Shown in pieces: positions 34,719 to 48,606 of a stretch of DNA of 64,000 nucleotides. The number at the start of each line of letters is the position of its first letter. Positions within the stretch are counted from its first letter, which is position 1. The position numbers were made by a program, and so were the translations under genes. Origin of the DNA: Dryococelus australis (Eukaryota > Arthropoda > Insecta > Phasmatodea > Phasmatidae); the NCBI GenBank assembly GCA_029891345.1, contig CM057005.1:68705760-68769759 (forward strand). The letters are read 5' to 3'. Under the pieces are notes generated by a model. That model ran no database searches. It was not told the DNA's origin and was given only the letters and a program-made list of their open reading frames with translations.

Positions 34719-37276
34719 TCTCCCTTTTTTAATACAGAAAACAAATACAAAGAAACATTTAGAACACAAATACAATTACTGTCATACAAACACTGTCAAA
34801 GAAACATTCAGAATACAAATACAATCACTGTCAAAGAAACATTCGGAATACAAAGACAATAATTGTCATTTCTCTTTTTAAATACAGAAAACAAATACAA
34901 TTGCATCCACTAAATACAATGCTGTATATACACGTCTTGATTCTAAACTGAATCAAGATCAAAAATCTTAATAGTTTCACAGCCTTAGTAATGAACATAA
35001 GCAGGATACCTGATCAACTTTGATGGTTTCACAACTCTACCATACCTAGACGTTACAACAAATTCATTATGAATATTATTTACAAGTGTAGTGGTTACTG
35101 GAGTAACATTATAGGTGCATCCGGATATGCCCTAGCATTTACAACATACTGTGCCTCTGCAGGTGAACTTGCTCTGTTGCTCACTTCCACCCTACAATCA
35201 TCTTCTTTAAAACCACAAAAACCATCTGTAAGGGAATCTTCAACATCACTAATACTCTGTAAAATATCCTGTGAAACAGCTATTTGGTTCATATCCTGTA
35301 AGGCATTGTTTATCTGTGATTTATCTACTTTAGTGTGTATACCTGGAGAATCATCAGTGTAGGCTACTGTATAGGCTGTTGTGTCTGGGCAAAGTACATT
35401 TGCAGAACACTCTAGAATTTTCCCATTTGGCATTTTAGCAAGATATGAGCGTGGCCGATCAGCTGGTCTAAGAATCGCAGCACCTTTAATCCATCCCTGG
35501 GAGGTTTGCACCATGACATTTCCCAAAAGTGGCCATTCCTTCAGTTTTCAAGCATGTTTAAGTATCACAGTATGACTTTTGCTCAGCCTACTTATCAGAA
35601 AGAGCCTGACAAACCTCATTATGATCAGGTAATACAGGATCCAGTAAAACTGATACAACTGGGACAAATGCTCGAAGCCTACGGCCCATGAACAAATGAG
35701 CTGGTGAAAACCCATTGATTATAGGAGTGTTGTGCATCTCCAGGAGAACCATATCCAAGTCCTTGTGGTCTGCAGTGGCATTTTTAAGTTTTCTTAATGG
35801 TTTGAATATGGCGCTCAGACATACCATTAGACTGCGGATAGTGCAGACTAGAGATTTTGTGGACGAAGTTCCACTCACGTGCTAACTCACTGAACTCCAG
35901 TGAGATAAAGTTGCTATCCCCATCTGACATAACCACAACCGGAATGCCAAACCTAGCAAAAATATATTTAAAGTGTTTAATAATACAGGCACTTGTTTGG
36001 CATTTGAAGTTTTTCAACTCCACCCATTTAGTATAATAGTCTACTACAAGCAGATAAGGTTTGTTTAGAAAAAACACATAAATTTGTAGCTTTTACCAGG
36101 GCTGGTCAAGTACCGGGTGTGAAAGCAATGGGCGTACTCTTAAATTTTTGAAAAGTATTGCACATCTCACAGGTGTTTACAAACTTTGCAATATCTGCTG
36201 TAATGCTGGGCCAAAACACAGTACTTCGGGCTCTCTGAATACACTTCTCAGTCCCCTGATGAGCAGTATGAATGCATCCAAGAATCTCATGTCGCAAACA
36301 TTTGGGAACAATTATAGCAATTATAGCATTGCCTTTGAGTACCAAACCATACGCACAACTCAGGTCTTCTCTGTATGTCCAGAATTGTTTCACTTTCAGA
36401 GGCACTTTATGAAATTTGTCAGGCCACCCTACAAAAAAAATTCTGTACAAACTCTGAAGTTCTGCATCCCTGCTGGTACATTGTTGGATTTCTAGCAATT
36501 TGGCATCTGTCATCCTGGAAGATAGCACTACTGAACACACCTGTAGGTCAAGGTCCCGTTCAAGTTCAATGTCCCCTACTGCACGACCTTGCCCAGTTTG
36601 GCAAGCCCGTGACAAAGTAGCTGGTATGTACATTTGCGAGCCTGGTTTGTATTCTACATTTAATGTACACCTTTGCAGCCTAAGTCGCATCCTCTGTAAC
36701 CTGGCTGGACAATCTACCAAATGCTTTTTAAAAATGGTTACCAATGGCTTGTGATCAGTCTCTACTTTAACCTATTTATTGTAAATATACTGATGGAATC
36801 TCTCTGCTCCGAAGACTATAGCTAACATTTCCTTTTCAATTTGGGCGTACCGTCTCTCTGTGTTGGTGAGCGACCTAGATGCATATGCAACTGGAAGACC
36901 CTCCTGAAGTAACACTGCCCCTAGTCCAGTTTTGGAAGCATCAACAGACAACGTGACCAATTTATTTACATCATAGTATTGAAATATAGGACTGTTACAC
37001 AACAACTCTTTAAGTGTATAAATGCTACATTCTGTTCATGCTCCCAACTACATTCTGTGCATGCTCCCAATGCCACTGCACATCTTTCTTTAACAGTGCT
37101 CTAAGAGGAGCTGTTACCTCTGCTAGGTTAGGAATAAACCTTGACAAGTAGGTTAATATACCAAGAAACCGCTCAACATATTTTTTGCAAGCCGGGATGT
37201 CAATGCGTTCAATGGCTGCTATTTTGTCATTATCAGGTTTTATACCATTTTTGGTGAACACATGCCCCATGTAGTG

Positions 37277-37513
37277 TGTTCTAATAACTCCAAAATTCCA
37301 GTACCAATATCTTTATTTTACTTTGCTGAGTCCAATACATTACATTACAATCACCAACATGCCCTCCATTCTACCTCCTAGCTTAATAATATCAAAACAA
37401 CATAACAGTAGTGAAGCTCTTTCTAATATAGCGATCTCCACTGGTCCCACCATACCAGTGGTACCAACTATGCCATATGAAAGAGCACTATAATAACCAT
37501 ATTTGGTACAACA
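37277..37513 (-). repeat. 3' LTR of inner gypsy element
   Basis: 237 bp, starting TGTT and ending CAACA on the plus strand. It matches 41731-41970 at about 90%. CCACCTTCCCCTCCT just inside reads as a polypurine tract on the element's strand. Confidence 0.9.
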
Positions 37514-40500
37514 CCACCTTCCCCTCCTAAGGGGTAACGTTTCCAAAACTACTTAACAGTGGGATCATATAATTTATTTGCAATTACATACCGGCCACTC
37601 CTAGTAATGTATTGGCCCTTTGGTAGTGTCTTAGGTACCGGTGATCCCCAACTTGACTCTTGTGTGTTTTTACTCCGAATAGTATTATCGTTCTGAGTTT
37701 GTGAACTGTCATCACGAGCACAATCAAATCCTCTGAAACAATTATCTTGCCCGTTACTACGTTCATTACAACTACCCTTGCTATTTTGGTAACTTGCAAT
37801 TACTTTTCTTGGAGTCTTGTCAAATCCTCTAAACCCCCTATCCTGTACCAATACTGAGCACGGAATGTTGTGCGTGATCTCATCCCCTTCATGACTGGTG
37901 TGTTATTTTTGTCGTGCTTGTCTAGGTGAACCGTGAGCGATGCTGTGAGTGACATCTTCATCCTCAGGAATCTGACATAGTGAACTTCCTTCATCTGTCC
38001 TAGTCTTTGACTGTTTAAAGTGACTGGTGTTACGCCTCACTACTCTGCCTTCGTTGTCCTTTTCGACGCAGTAGGATCGAGGCTCCTTTTCCTTGGCTAC
38101 CACTACACCTTATTCCCAGTGATCATCCCGCTCTGTCCTAACTACTATTCTGTCTCCTACTCTAAAGCTAACCTTCTTCCTCCGTGGTGTCTTGTCGTGT
38201 CACCCTTTTACCCTGTCTTGTTTGGCAATAAGATCATCATGTATGCCCTCATGTATTACTGGTCTAAGTGCCTCTGCGTTGATGGGAACTTTGGTCCTGA
38301 CGCATCTGTGGAACAGTATCTGTGTCTGGGAGAGTCATAAGCCTGTAATGGGTGTACTGTTACGTTCTCTCAGTAAATTCCGGTAATGGAGCCTTCATGC
38401 TGACTCTTGTCTTCAGGATACCCATGTATGTTGAATACATTCTGCATTCCATTTATGACAGATTTTGAGGTCTTGTTTAACATCGGACAAATATCTATCC
38501 AATGTGAGTAATAGTCAATGAGGACAAGATAACTACGACCTGATACTTCCAGGATGTCTGCACCTACTTTTAAGTATGGCAATGTTGGTGTTTCATGTGG
38601 GATCAGTGGTTGCTTGTAGTTGATGGGTCTGAAGCATTCGCATGTGCTGCACTTCAATACCATGTCCTCAATGTCCCTGGAGATTCCTGGCCAATAAAAC
38701 AACTGTCTCGTTCTAGCCTGTGTTTTTGCCACTCCGCCTTGACCTTCATGAACTACCTTTAGCACATATGCTTTTAAGGTCTGAGGGACAACTATTTTAT
38801 GCCCTAGGAAGACCAGGCCATCTTGTACATACAGGTCATCTTTGAGTTTATACAATGGTTTACATTCTTCCTTCAATTTACTGTAGTGTGGTCAACCCGT
38901 GAAACACATTTCTGTCACTGCTCTCAACCCTGCATCTGAGACAGTTACTTTCTTGAACAGCAGTTGTTTCTCCTCCGTCATTGGGAGGTGTGCACTAACT
39001 GTGTGAACCATATCAATAATTTCAGTATCACCACCAGTCTCCCTCAGACCTGAACGTGACAATACATCAGCAAAGTGTAAGTGTTTGCCTGGCACGTAGT
39101 ACACATTAAGAGTGTACTTAAGAAATTTTAACCTGAGTATCTGTAGCCATATGGACCCTATTTTTGCAATATTCTTATTCATTATCGCAACCAATGGTTT
39201 GTGATCAGTCTGAACATCAATATGACACCCATAGATAAACTCTTGAAATTTGTTGACAGCAAAAGATATTGCGAGTAACTCCTTTTCAGTCTGCGAGTAA
39301 TTTTTTTCACTTTCGGTCAGACTGCGGGATACAGTTGAGACCAGACTTAACCCCTCCGTGGCTGCACTCTGAAACATACAGCATCCTAAGCTGTCTTGAG
39401 ATGCATCACACTGTAGTGTGATCTTTAGTTGGGGGTCAAATAATGCTAAAACAGGTGCTGAAGAGACTTTTTGTTTCAGCCTCCGGAATGCCTTCTGATG
39501 AGTTGGCAACCACTGTCACGTAATCCCTGCTTTAAGCAACTCACAGAGTGGGGCCATTATATGTGACATGTCAGGTACAAAGTTTCTCACATAATTGAAC
39601 ATGCCAATTACTCTCTGTAATTCTTTTTTATTTGTGGAGGGTGCTAAATTTACCAGTGTTATTACCCTGACCGGATCTACTTTCATCCATTCTGCTGAGA
39701 ACAAGTGTCCTACGTATTTAACCTCCGTCAGTTTATTCTGGAGTTTATCTTTATTGAATTTAACATTTAGTGCCCTGGCCCTTTCCATTATCTGATGCAG
39801 TGATTCATCCAAAAATTCTGTTCCTCTAAGTGCTGAAAAATTTCTGGGGCACTACACACACCATATAGCATTCTGAGGTACCTCTAAGTACCAAATGGAC
39901 TAGAAAAACAACATTCTAAGGATGAATCTTTATCAAGCAAGACCTGGTGAAACCCTTCCCTCAGATCAATAACAGTAAAATACTTTTTGCCTTCCATTTT
40001 CTCACAGCTTTCCCCTATTTTGGGTAGTACGGAATGTTGCCTGACAATATTTCTGTTTAAATGGGAGGGGTCCAGACATAACCTCAGTTTGCCATTTGAT
40101 TTTTCTATTACTACAAGGTTGCTAATCCACGCCTTGATATCTGCCTTTTCAACTTTTCCTATAACATGCTTTTCCATTAATTTATGTCGTTCTTTGTGAA
40201 GTTTTTGCCGTACTGTCAAAGGCACCCTTCGTGGAGGCTTGCACATTGGTTCAGTTCCTAGCTTAGTGAGAATTTGACATTTTTGTGGAAAGCAACCCAA
40301 CCCCTTAAACACATCAGTATTCTCCTCTAAAAATTTTTCTTTGGCTGATAGAAGCACCACCAGTTCAACCTTTTGCACCAAATTCAGTGCTAAACAGGCT
40401 GACAACCCCAACAGTGGCATTACATCTAGGTCAACAATCATAAAATCTATATATGCCTCCTTGCCTTTCACTTCACAGCAAAGGTTAACCTTGCCGCAGG

Positions 40501-41730
40501 GTTTCACTACTCCATCTAACATTTTCAGTTTAACTTATGTCTGGTCTACTTTGAATTGAGAATTTACTTTCTTAAAAATCTTTAAGGGCAAAATGCTGAC
40601 CTGAGCTCCTGTGACAAGTTTTACGATCACATCCTTTTGCTCAATTGTAATGCTTTCCAGCCGTTTATTGGGGTATGTCATGTTGTTCCACAGTAGCTTA
40701 TCATTACGTATACCTTTGGATTTCTTGGTATTGACTACATTTAAGCATACATGTACACTGTTACAATACAAAGACTCATCTGAACTGGATACATCACACT
40801 GATCCTCTACTGTATCATTTTTTACCCTAATTGACTTGGCAAAGTGATTGAGAAAACAACATCTAGTACACTTTATTCCATATGCTGGGCATGCTCGAGG
40901 ACCATGTGTGAACTGACATCTACCACACTTCAACACTTTTGAATCCCCGCTTGTATTGCAATCCCGGTATGTAGACTTTCCCTTTGTTTGGTATTTGGCG
41001 CTGCTATTGGGCATAGGGACACTTTTATTTACACTATCTACTGCATATTCACTTGTGGCACTTCCACTTTTGCTGTGAATTTGTTGAACTTGAAGTCTGC
41101 TCTCCTCAACGTTCTGCAGTGGAATGCTGCTCTGCCTATCGTAAGATTTTACATACGTAACTACACTTCTTGTACTCCTTTGTTCCGGATTCCATGGACG
41201 ACACAATCTCTGAGCATCTTATCTTCAGCGCTCTCCCTCCTTGCTACACCGGTGTCGTCATTAACCTCACTTTGCGCCCCGACTGAACTCGCCGCGCTGT
41301 TATAGTTACAGTTGCGCACGAGCTGTTGAACGGATGTGAAAAAGTGGTCAAAGGTCTCTCCTTCCTCTTGTACGTGTTGAATGAAGACATATCTTTCAAA
41401 AACTTTGTTCACTCTTGGATTCACATATTTTTCTATGGCGCCTTAACATTGCCATAGTTCCCGTGGTCCTCCTCGGACAAAGGTAGTGACGATAAGACAC
41501 AAGCTGATGCATTGCCCATCATATTACGTAGAAGTGATAACTTCACTTTATCAGCAGACATCTCTTGTCCTGTGCTAATCAGGTAGTCCTCAAACTGCGT
41601 TTCCCAACATTTCCACTCCATGTACACTGACGAACCTTGCAGATGATCAGGCGGAAGTTTAACGTTGTCGTCATTGTAGATATGATGAACACGTATGGTT
41701 AAATACACATCTCTCCACACGACTGCACCA

Positions 41731-41970
41731 TGTTTTAATAATTCTACAATTCCAGCACCAATATCTTTATTTTACTTTGCTGGGTCCAATACATTGCATT
41801 AAAATCACTAACATTCCCTCCATTCCACCTCCTAACTTAATAATAATAAAACAACATAACAGCAGTGAAGCTCTTTCTAATATGGCAATCTTCACTGGTC
41901 TCACCATATCAGTGGTACCAACTATGCCATACAAAAGAGCACTATAATAACTGTATTTGGTACTACAACA
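41731..41970 (-). repeat. 5' LTR of inner gypsy element
   Basis: 240 bp partner of 37277-37513, with TG...CA ends. The primer-binding site (complement of 41721-41730) adjoins it. Confidence 0.9.
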
Positions 41971-43771
41971 TATTGAACCTGTTGAAACCCAATCTTACAT
42001 TTATTTTTATTAAATTTAACACAATTTTTTAATGCTCTATCCATTAAAGCAAATAGCCTCTCATCGTGCTCCTTCTTGGTGCTGCCCAAACATATGATAA
42101 CATCTACATAGGTTAAAACACAATGCAGTCCTTCAAACACCTCTCCAAACTTACAGTGAAACACTTCCGGAGCAGAACAAATACCATAAGGCATGCACAA
42201 GAACGTATATTGCCCCCATAATGTATTAAAAGTACAGTTATCTGTGCTACTATCACTTAACCTAATTTGCCAAAACCCATGCGAGGCATCCAGGATTCTA
42301 AAATACTTGGCACCTGCCATCTGAGAGGTTATCTGCTCCACTGTTGGTAAAGGGAATAGCTCTCTCATAAGCACATCATTCAAGTCCTGTGATCTAAGCA
42401 AATTCGTATAGTGTTGTCTCGCTTGTGTACCATAACAAGTGAATTCACCCATTCTGTGGGTTTTTCAAAATTTATAATAATGTTTCCTGTGACCAACCTA
42501 TCCAGATCCTTCTTCAAGGGTGAGAGCAGCAGGGATCTTGTCTGAAGCATGAATCACTGGTTTAGCATATTTCATTAGGACCATGTAATATGTGCCTGGT
42601 AACTCCTCTATACCCATAAAACACTTAGTATATTTACTAACTAACTGTAAGCGGTTAGGGTCCTGAGCCTGTGTTTGAACAGAGTCTACTTTCCGTATTA
42701 AATCTAACATAATGCAAGCAGAGAGACCTAAAATGGGAGAAGAGTTTCATTTTAGACCGCATAAAATTCTAAGACCCGTACTTTACCATTATATGCACAT
42801 TTAAGATAACACTTTCCTAGGAAGGGTATACTTTCTCCTAGATAGTTCACTGGTCTAGCATTTGAGTTCAGAAAATTCTTATGACTTACGTTAAGTCTTT
42901 CAAACAGTTTTCTAGAGATTAGATTAGTCTGTGCTCCTGTGTGTAACTTGAATTTAACAAAATATGTACTCATTACCTCAACTTTAGCAGACCATTCTGT
43001 CGCACACCCACCATGCAAGGCAGAACTAACACAGAGATCCTCCTCCTGACCTCATCCAACTGGCATAGATGTTACCCGAGCAACAGAACATTCACTAAAC
43101 TTAACTTCACCAACAATCATGTCACCGTCTGATGAAGACGAGGACGCACTAGACACACCCGGTGTTCGTGTTTTGTGCCACATTGATTGTACTGAAACTG
43201 CCACTGATCCTTACTGCCATGTTCACGCACCATCCCATCTTGCTTATGTTGCTTACCCTCAACGTTTTTGCTGTATGTGATTTCTTGCACTGTGTGGTAG
43301 TATCATTGTGAAACTTTTCTAGATGTTTTCTGTGATTTCTGCTGTCCGACAAATATCAATTGCTTGAGTCAAAGCGAGGTCATGTTCTTTGAGCAGATAC
43401 TGGATACTGACGCAAAGCATTGTCTCTGATTCTACAAACAATACGATCTTTGATGAGGTCATCTCTCATTGTACTAAACTCACAATTTTCTGACTTTTTA
43501 CATAATTCTGTGACGTACATGTCAAAAGTTTGGCTTTCTTGCTGAGACCATGTGAAAAATACAGGATGTTCATAGGTAAGGTTACGTTTGGGTAAGAAGT
43601 ATGCATCAAACTTGCCGAGGACAGTTGCCAAGTCATGCAGCTCACCTTCGCCAAACTGAAAATTTTCATATAAATCGTCGGCATCGTGACCCATAGTATT
43701 GACCAGAAGCACCACTTGTCGAGATGCCGGTAGAGACCCACTGCCAATGGCTTCTTGGTAGTACTTAACTT

Positions 43772-45712
43772 TGATGCCATCGGGTAAGACACGAGACAAA
43801 CAATGACACAAATTACTTACTGATGAGGGTGCCAGCGGTGTTTCCCAGTCACCACACTGTTGAGACTCAGAGTTCTCAGGGATGCTGCGGGTCCTGTGTG
43901 TCCCTCTCACCCGAGCGTACTTACGATACACTTTGCAATACTAAACATAAAAAAAAAATTTTATCACTGTAAAAATGGTGTGGCGAGAATACTGTCACTA
44001 CAAAAGAAAATATTGAAACACCGTGAGACTTCCTTTTTATTTTTACCACTCATACAAATAACGTGCCAAGCAATTTAATGATGATAAACTCGGACGTGTC
44101 TAACTAACTCCATTTGGGTGCTCCCCAGCCCGCAATTACTCTAGCGCACTCCTACTTGGATGACTTCACAGTGGTGTTTGAAAACACAATCTTCACAAGG
44201 GAAGGGGGTCGACAGCCGCTAGGATGGACCGACGATTTTCCCTGAAGATAGGACACGGAGAATTACAAGATGAATCAATACATGAACACGTGTGATTGTT
44301 TGGCATCACTAGCGCGGACTCGTCGGGGCTCACCCTCCAGCACGTAGTTAGTGTGGTGATGGCCTATACACATAGTCGGCTAGGACAGTAATATCATCAC
44401 CGTACAAAATTACAAAAAATATAAATGAAACAAGATGGGGCACAATATGAGTAGTCACAATAAACACGCACATGCGTGCAAGCAAGCTTAGATGGCGCAA
44501 ATGACGCTGGATAAAGTTCGTAGCGGACCATATGGTGCAGGTTAAATTGCAATATTTCTCCATAAAAATGGCAAATTAACTTCAGAAAAATCTGTATTTC
44601 ATTTGGGAAAATTATTCCCGTGACGATTGAAACACTTACAGGCTTGTAGCATGCCTGATGGCGGAAAAAGCAAACATGAAAATGACTGCATGGTCATACA
44701 TACAAAGCATCAATTTATGTGAAAATTACGCGGAACCCTGAACAAAAATACACAGAACCCTGAAATAAATTATGGCACACATGATATTACACAAATCAGC
44801 GCTGAAAATACATTGATGGCACAGATACATACTTAGCGATATCTAACCACGTGGTCATACGTGATATGGCCGTAAAATGATTAAACATGAAAAATACCCT
44901 CAAATACATACATAGAATTATAGTCCTTAAAATTGCATGCAGCAACAATACAGAAATTACAATGAAACACTTTTAGTATGGGGGGATGGTGCCTGATTCA
45001 AGTTGCGCAGGTCGCATTACCTCTCCGACATCTTTCTCCCTTTCTCCTCGTTTAAGTTTCAAAAAGCTGCAAGGGCACAAATTATTATTTATGTGGAAGC
45101 ATAATGTTGGGGAAATGTCTGGCTAATGTACGCAAAGCAAAGGTTGACCGGTATACTGAAATGAAACTATGGTAATCTACATCAGTGCTCAAAAGTTGTA
45201 GTGCGTACTTGACAGCATCTTACCTTGCCAGTTCTCCTAGACAGACTGCCCAGAGGCAAGCGTCACGCAGACCTACCATGGCTGCCTACAGGGTTCACAT
45301 AAGCGGAAGTGCTATGCACGCCGAGTAAAATATTTAATATTGAAAAGTAAAAGGCACTTTTGAAATTAAAATATGAATTTACATTGTACATTTTAATTTG
45401 TAATTTCGTGTATTCTTTTAATGTCTTTTGTTATGGCATTCTAGCTGGAATAGAACTGTTCTTAATCTCCGCACAGCGCACAGTTTGAATTTATAAACAA
45501 AGGATGGTGCATTACTTTATGAACATACAAATATTAAACATAAAAACACTATGAACCTGGAATAAAAGAAAACACATTTAAAACTTAAAAATACAATATT
45601 CCCACTATGGGAAAGTCCAGTTCAAGGCCTCTTTGCACACAGGCTTACCACGTGTTACGTGGTGGTGAGCACCGTCATAGTCTTAACACTCGCCAGCTGT
45701 TAGCCGGCGTCA
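43772..45712 (-). mobile_element. TIR element copy 4 with perfect 4-bp TSD
   Basis: This 1941-bp copy, on the minus strand, begins TGACGCCGGCTAACAGC and ends CTTACCCGATGGCATCA. The flanks are ACTT at 43768-43771 and 45713-45716. It matches copies 1 and 3 along its length. It lies in the gag region of the outer gypsy element, so its ends are confirmed by the interrupted host element. Non-coding as far as can be seen. Confidence 0.92.
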
Positions 45713-45816
45713 ACTTTTTCTTCCACTGGAGCCAATTACTGGCAACATCGCCATCACTGCAAAGCTTTTTGATAGGTTTCACAAGCATATTCATTTCTGC
45801 CATACCGACTGCGCCA

Positions 45817-45965
45817 TGTTATGTAAGTAAAAGACGAAACTGTTGTTTTACATCATCTTTATTTACTTTGTTGTTACTTCTAACATCCTCACAACCAGAT
45901 CACATCTTTCCGCCATCTTGCCTATCTTTGTCTCAAGGTTTGTGCTACCAACCTTACTCCTGAAA
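45817..45965 (-). repeat. 5' LTR of outer gypsy element
   Basis: 149-bp partner of 34562-34718. The tRNA-Ser-complementary primer site abuts its inner edge at 45816. Confidence 0.88.
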
Positions 45966-47400
45966 ACAATCCTACACAACAACATTCCTTTTTCTCATTG
46001 TACCATCCAACTCTCTGTCCATGCCAACCAACTGCTCTCTTGCTGTTGCCAACCTTCACATGTTTACCTCCCTACATAATCTTAACATTTATACACTACA
46101 GTAACTTTAAATTGATACACTAGAATGGCAACGAATGTTATTGTAGGGCAGTGTTTTATGCCTGATTGCATCAATCACTGGTACCAATAATTAGCTAAAA
46201 TTGGTTGAGTTTTCCCTTTTGGATAACATTTTAGTATTCACAGGATTACAATTGCCACTTACAATTTCTCTCCATTCTTCAACCTTAGTTCACCGAAAAA
46301 ATGTGAAATTCATCATTTGGTCTTGTTCTATCTTCACAACTTTACACGTGAATGGATTTACGTAATATGTTAGTTATGAGTTATAAAAAAAGTTTTGATT
46401 CTGATAAATATCCAGCTGTATAAATTTTGTTACTTTAAAACAACCAATAGTCATTATTTCCTTTTGTTGGACCATCTTGTTTCCTCTTGCAGCTGCTGTA
46501 CCTTCTTTTCTGAAAATCGCGATGTTCCTCCTCCTTCAGAGATAGAATTTGATGATGATAGCGATTTTGAAGAATGGCCTTTCACTTTCTTTTCAGTGAT
46601 TTAAAACCTAAATATGTTAGCACCTTCACAATGCACATACTCTTACGTAATTTCATAAATAAACAAATAGAGATTCAGTGCTGCACTGCAATTTAAGAGA
46701 ATGGTAGTATGCAGAATGTGAGCAATAATTTGATATCACAAATTTTCACCAACATAACAGTACAAAGTTGTATTTTAATACCTGGGCTTCTTGGCCTTGA
46801 GTTGCAGCTTGGTCGCATGAGCTACTTGCCAGATAGAACCAGTTGTAGCCTATTCATGATAAAGTGAGCACTTTTTGAAGCCCTCTCATTTGGAATAATA
46901 GTCAATAAAAATATACATATTTTACTGTAGCCTTAGACGTTAACTTTGGAGTCCGGTGAATTATATACACTGTGTTTCCCTACTGACATGTTAGTATTTA
47001 TTTAAACTGTGATAGAAGGATAAAAAAATAGCTGATAGGAAAAAGTAACTAGGGCCTCAAAAATGCATACTGTATTGTGAACAGCGTAAAGTAGTTAGAT
47101 AGTAAAAAAAAAGTTACAAAATATAATATTTTTCAACATAATTTTTTTAGCGGCTTCATTGTCTAGGTGAAGTATATTTTATTTTGATGTCAACAGTCAT
47201 ACTGGTCTTATTGGGCACATTCTAATAGTTGCGTGTGCTATGTACTGTCAAGCTAAGTAGTGCACATAAGCATGACTTGCTTCCGCCACCTACACTTACC
47301 TTCAACTTAGTTAGGCATCAAGTGTGCCAAGTGTCTTGGAAGTGCATTCTTCAACCAAGCCTCTCATTGATGTCAGCAGAATACACACAATAAATTAATA
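45966..47400. other. CFAP45 intron 5, right part
   Basis: No CFAP45 exon is present. At 46496-46604 a pyrimidine tract and CTCTTGCAG precede a short frame with DVPPPSEIEFDDDSDFEEWP and a stop. This acidic exon-like piece is not recognised and may be a transposon-derived exon or chance. The rest is AT-rich. Confidence 0.4.
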
Positions 47401-47572
47401 CAGTGGATTCTCTAGCCATCATTTCTGTAGAGGACTGACAAAAAATTTCAATGCATGTGGACTTTTTAATGAATGTGGTCTTGAAATGTAGATAAATAAA
47501 AGAGACCACAGAATATGTTCCATGGATGTGGACTTTCAATCCATCTGGGTTCTGTACATAGACGTTCCACTG
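47401..47572. mobile_element. Small pogo-like MITE, copy A
   Basis: The 172-bp element starts CAGTGGATTCTC after TA and ends GACGTTCCACTG. Its body (GAGGACTGACAAAAAATTTC then ATGCATGTGGA) matches the second copy near 48847. The right flank is TT rather than TA, suggesting one mutation. Confidence 0.6.
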
Positions 47573-48606
47573 TTCCAATTTGTTTTAGTATTTTTTCATA
47601 ATTTCCTTCTGGAAATTTGTCTTTCTATATGATTCCCAGTTGATGTTGCTGACCACACTCCTCTCATACTCTGAACATGAGTCAAGGCCTCATGTCTTAA
47701 ATTAGCAGCCATTCCAGTACCAAACATTATGATTTCACTTGTATCTTTTAGTGAAGGCTTTGAAAGTTTATATTGCAGCTCTTAAGTAAATTTTTAAAAA
47801 TTTAAATGTTGCTAAAATTGTATCACTGTCTATTTACAGCCATAAATTTTCAATCTTCAACTTTAATTCATTGAGTTTGTATAGCCATTTTTTTTATGAA
47901 AGTAGAAAATTTTAAAATAATTTTGTACAGTATATGTACCCATTAAAAAAACATTTACTTTTCATGTAGAGCTACACTCAAAAACTAATTAGGTAGATTC
48001 AATGTTTTAAATTTTTTATTTTTATCTCATTTGTCAAAACTTGTCAATTTCAGCCCTGGTGGTACCCTTCATTATTGGTTTCTAAACTTTCAAGTGAATT
48101 TCGGAACACTTTTTGTCATTTCGTACATTGAACCTGTTTTTATAATGATAAATAAACAAATAAAACTTACTGCAGTGCCTATTATCTTAAAACCTGGTGT
48201 CCTTATGCTTAAGCCGTGCTGAATTTGTGATTTTAAAATAAAAGAGAAACCACCTTTCTACATGTTACAGGGTACCAGAAAAAATTGTTGAAAAATGTAG
48301 GAAACTATAAAAAAAGATGTAAACTTATGCTGTAAAAACAGAAAATAAAGTAGGTGTAAAATGCACTAATGTGTACAATCAGTGTGTGTTAAAAGTGTCT
48401 CTGAATTTTGCATTAATTTTTTTTCAAAAGTGCATTGGATGCATCAAAGCTTCTAGGTGTAATGCTTCACGAAATTTTTCATATTGTGTCATTGACCTGT
48501 TCTGGACATTTTTTCAAAATAAACATTTGCACTTTTATCGCTGCATATATGTCAAATGATGTAATGGGGACACCACCTGTCAAGACTACTGGTTGTGTGT
48601 GTGCAG

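Larger units (their letters stand above)
37277..41970 (-). mobile_element. Inner Ty3/gypsy element nested in the outer one
   Basis: This 4694-bp element has LTRs at 37277-37513 and 41731-41970, and near-matching 5-bp flanks TAGTG (37272-37276) and TATTG (41971-41975). A tRNA-Ser-like primer site (TGGTGCAGTCG on the minus strand) adjoins the right LTR. Minus-strand parts: gag (41720-41160) with a zinc-knuckle region (about 41000-40800), protease-like segment (about 40640-40560), reverse transcriptase (40300-39530), RNase H (39509-38990), integrase (38876-38380) and a C-terminal segment (38110-37560). The knuckle type and layout suggest the Mag-like branch. LTRs differ at about 10%. It is broken, with perhaps five to eight breaks. 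It sits inside the reverse-transcriptase region of the outer element. Confidence 0.9.
34562..45965 (-). mobile_element. Outer Ty3/gypsy element with two nested insertions
   Basis: Terminal repeats lie at 34562-34718 and 45817-45965. Flanks ACAAG and ACAAT match at 4 of 5 bases, fitting a 5-bp duplication. The sequence at 45803-45816, next to the right LTR, is complementary in the correct sense to the 3' end of tRNA-Ser (TGGCGCAGTCGGTA), the primer-binding site. A purine-rich tract adjoins the left LTR. Minus-strand parts: gag (about 45800-45720 and 43770-43150), protease-like (43018-42752), reverse transcriptase (about 42710-41980 and 37270-37030), RNase H (37005-36600), integrase (about 36500-35600) and a C-terminal segment (35526-35095). 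Without its insertions it would be about 4.8 kb. LTRs differ at about 10%, so it is old. It is broken, with roughly five to ten breaks besides the insertions. Confidence 0.9.

Noticed and set aside
43772-45712. The 1.9-kb repeat next to gag looked at first like a long LTR of the outer gypsy element.
   Set aside because: True LTRs with an adjoining tRNA-Ser primer site lie outside it (34562-34718 and 45817-45965). The repeat also occurs alone elsewhere, with TIR ends and 4-bp duplications.
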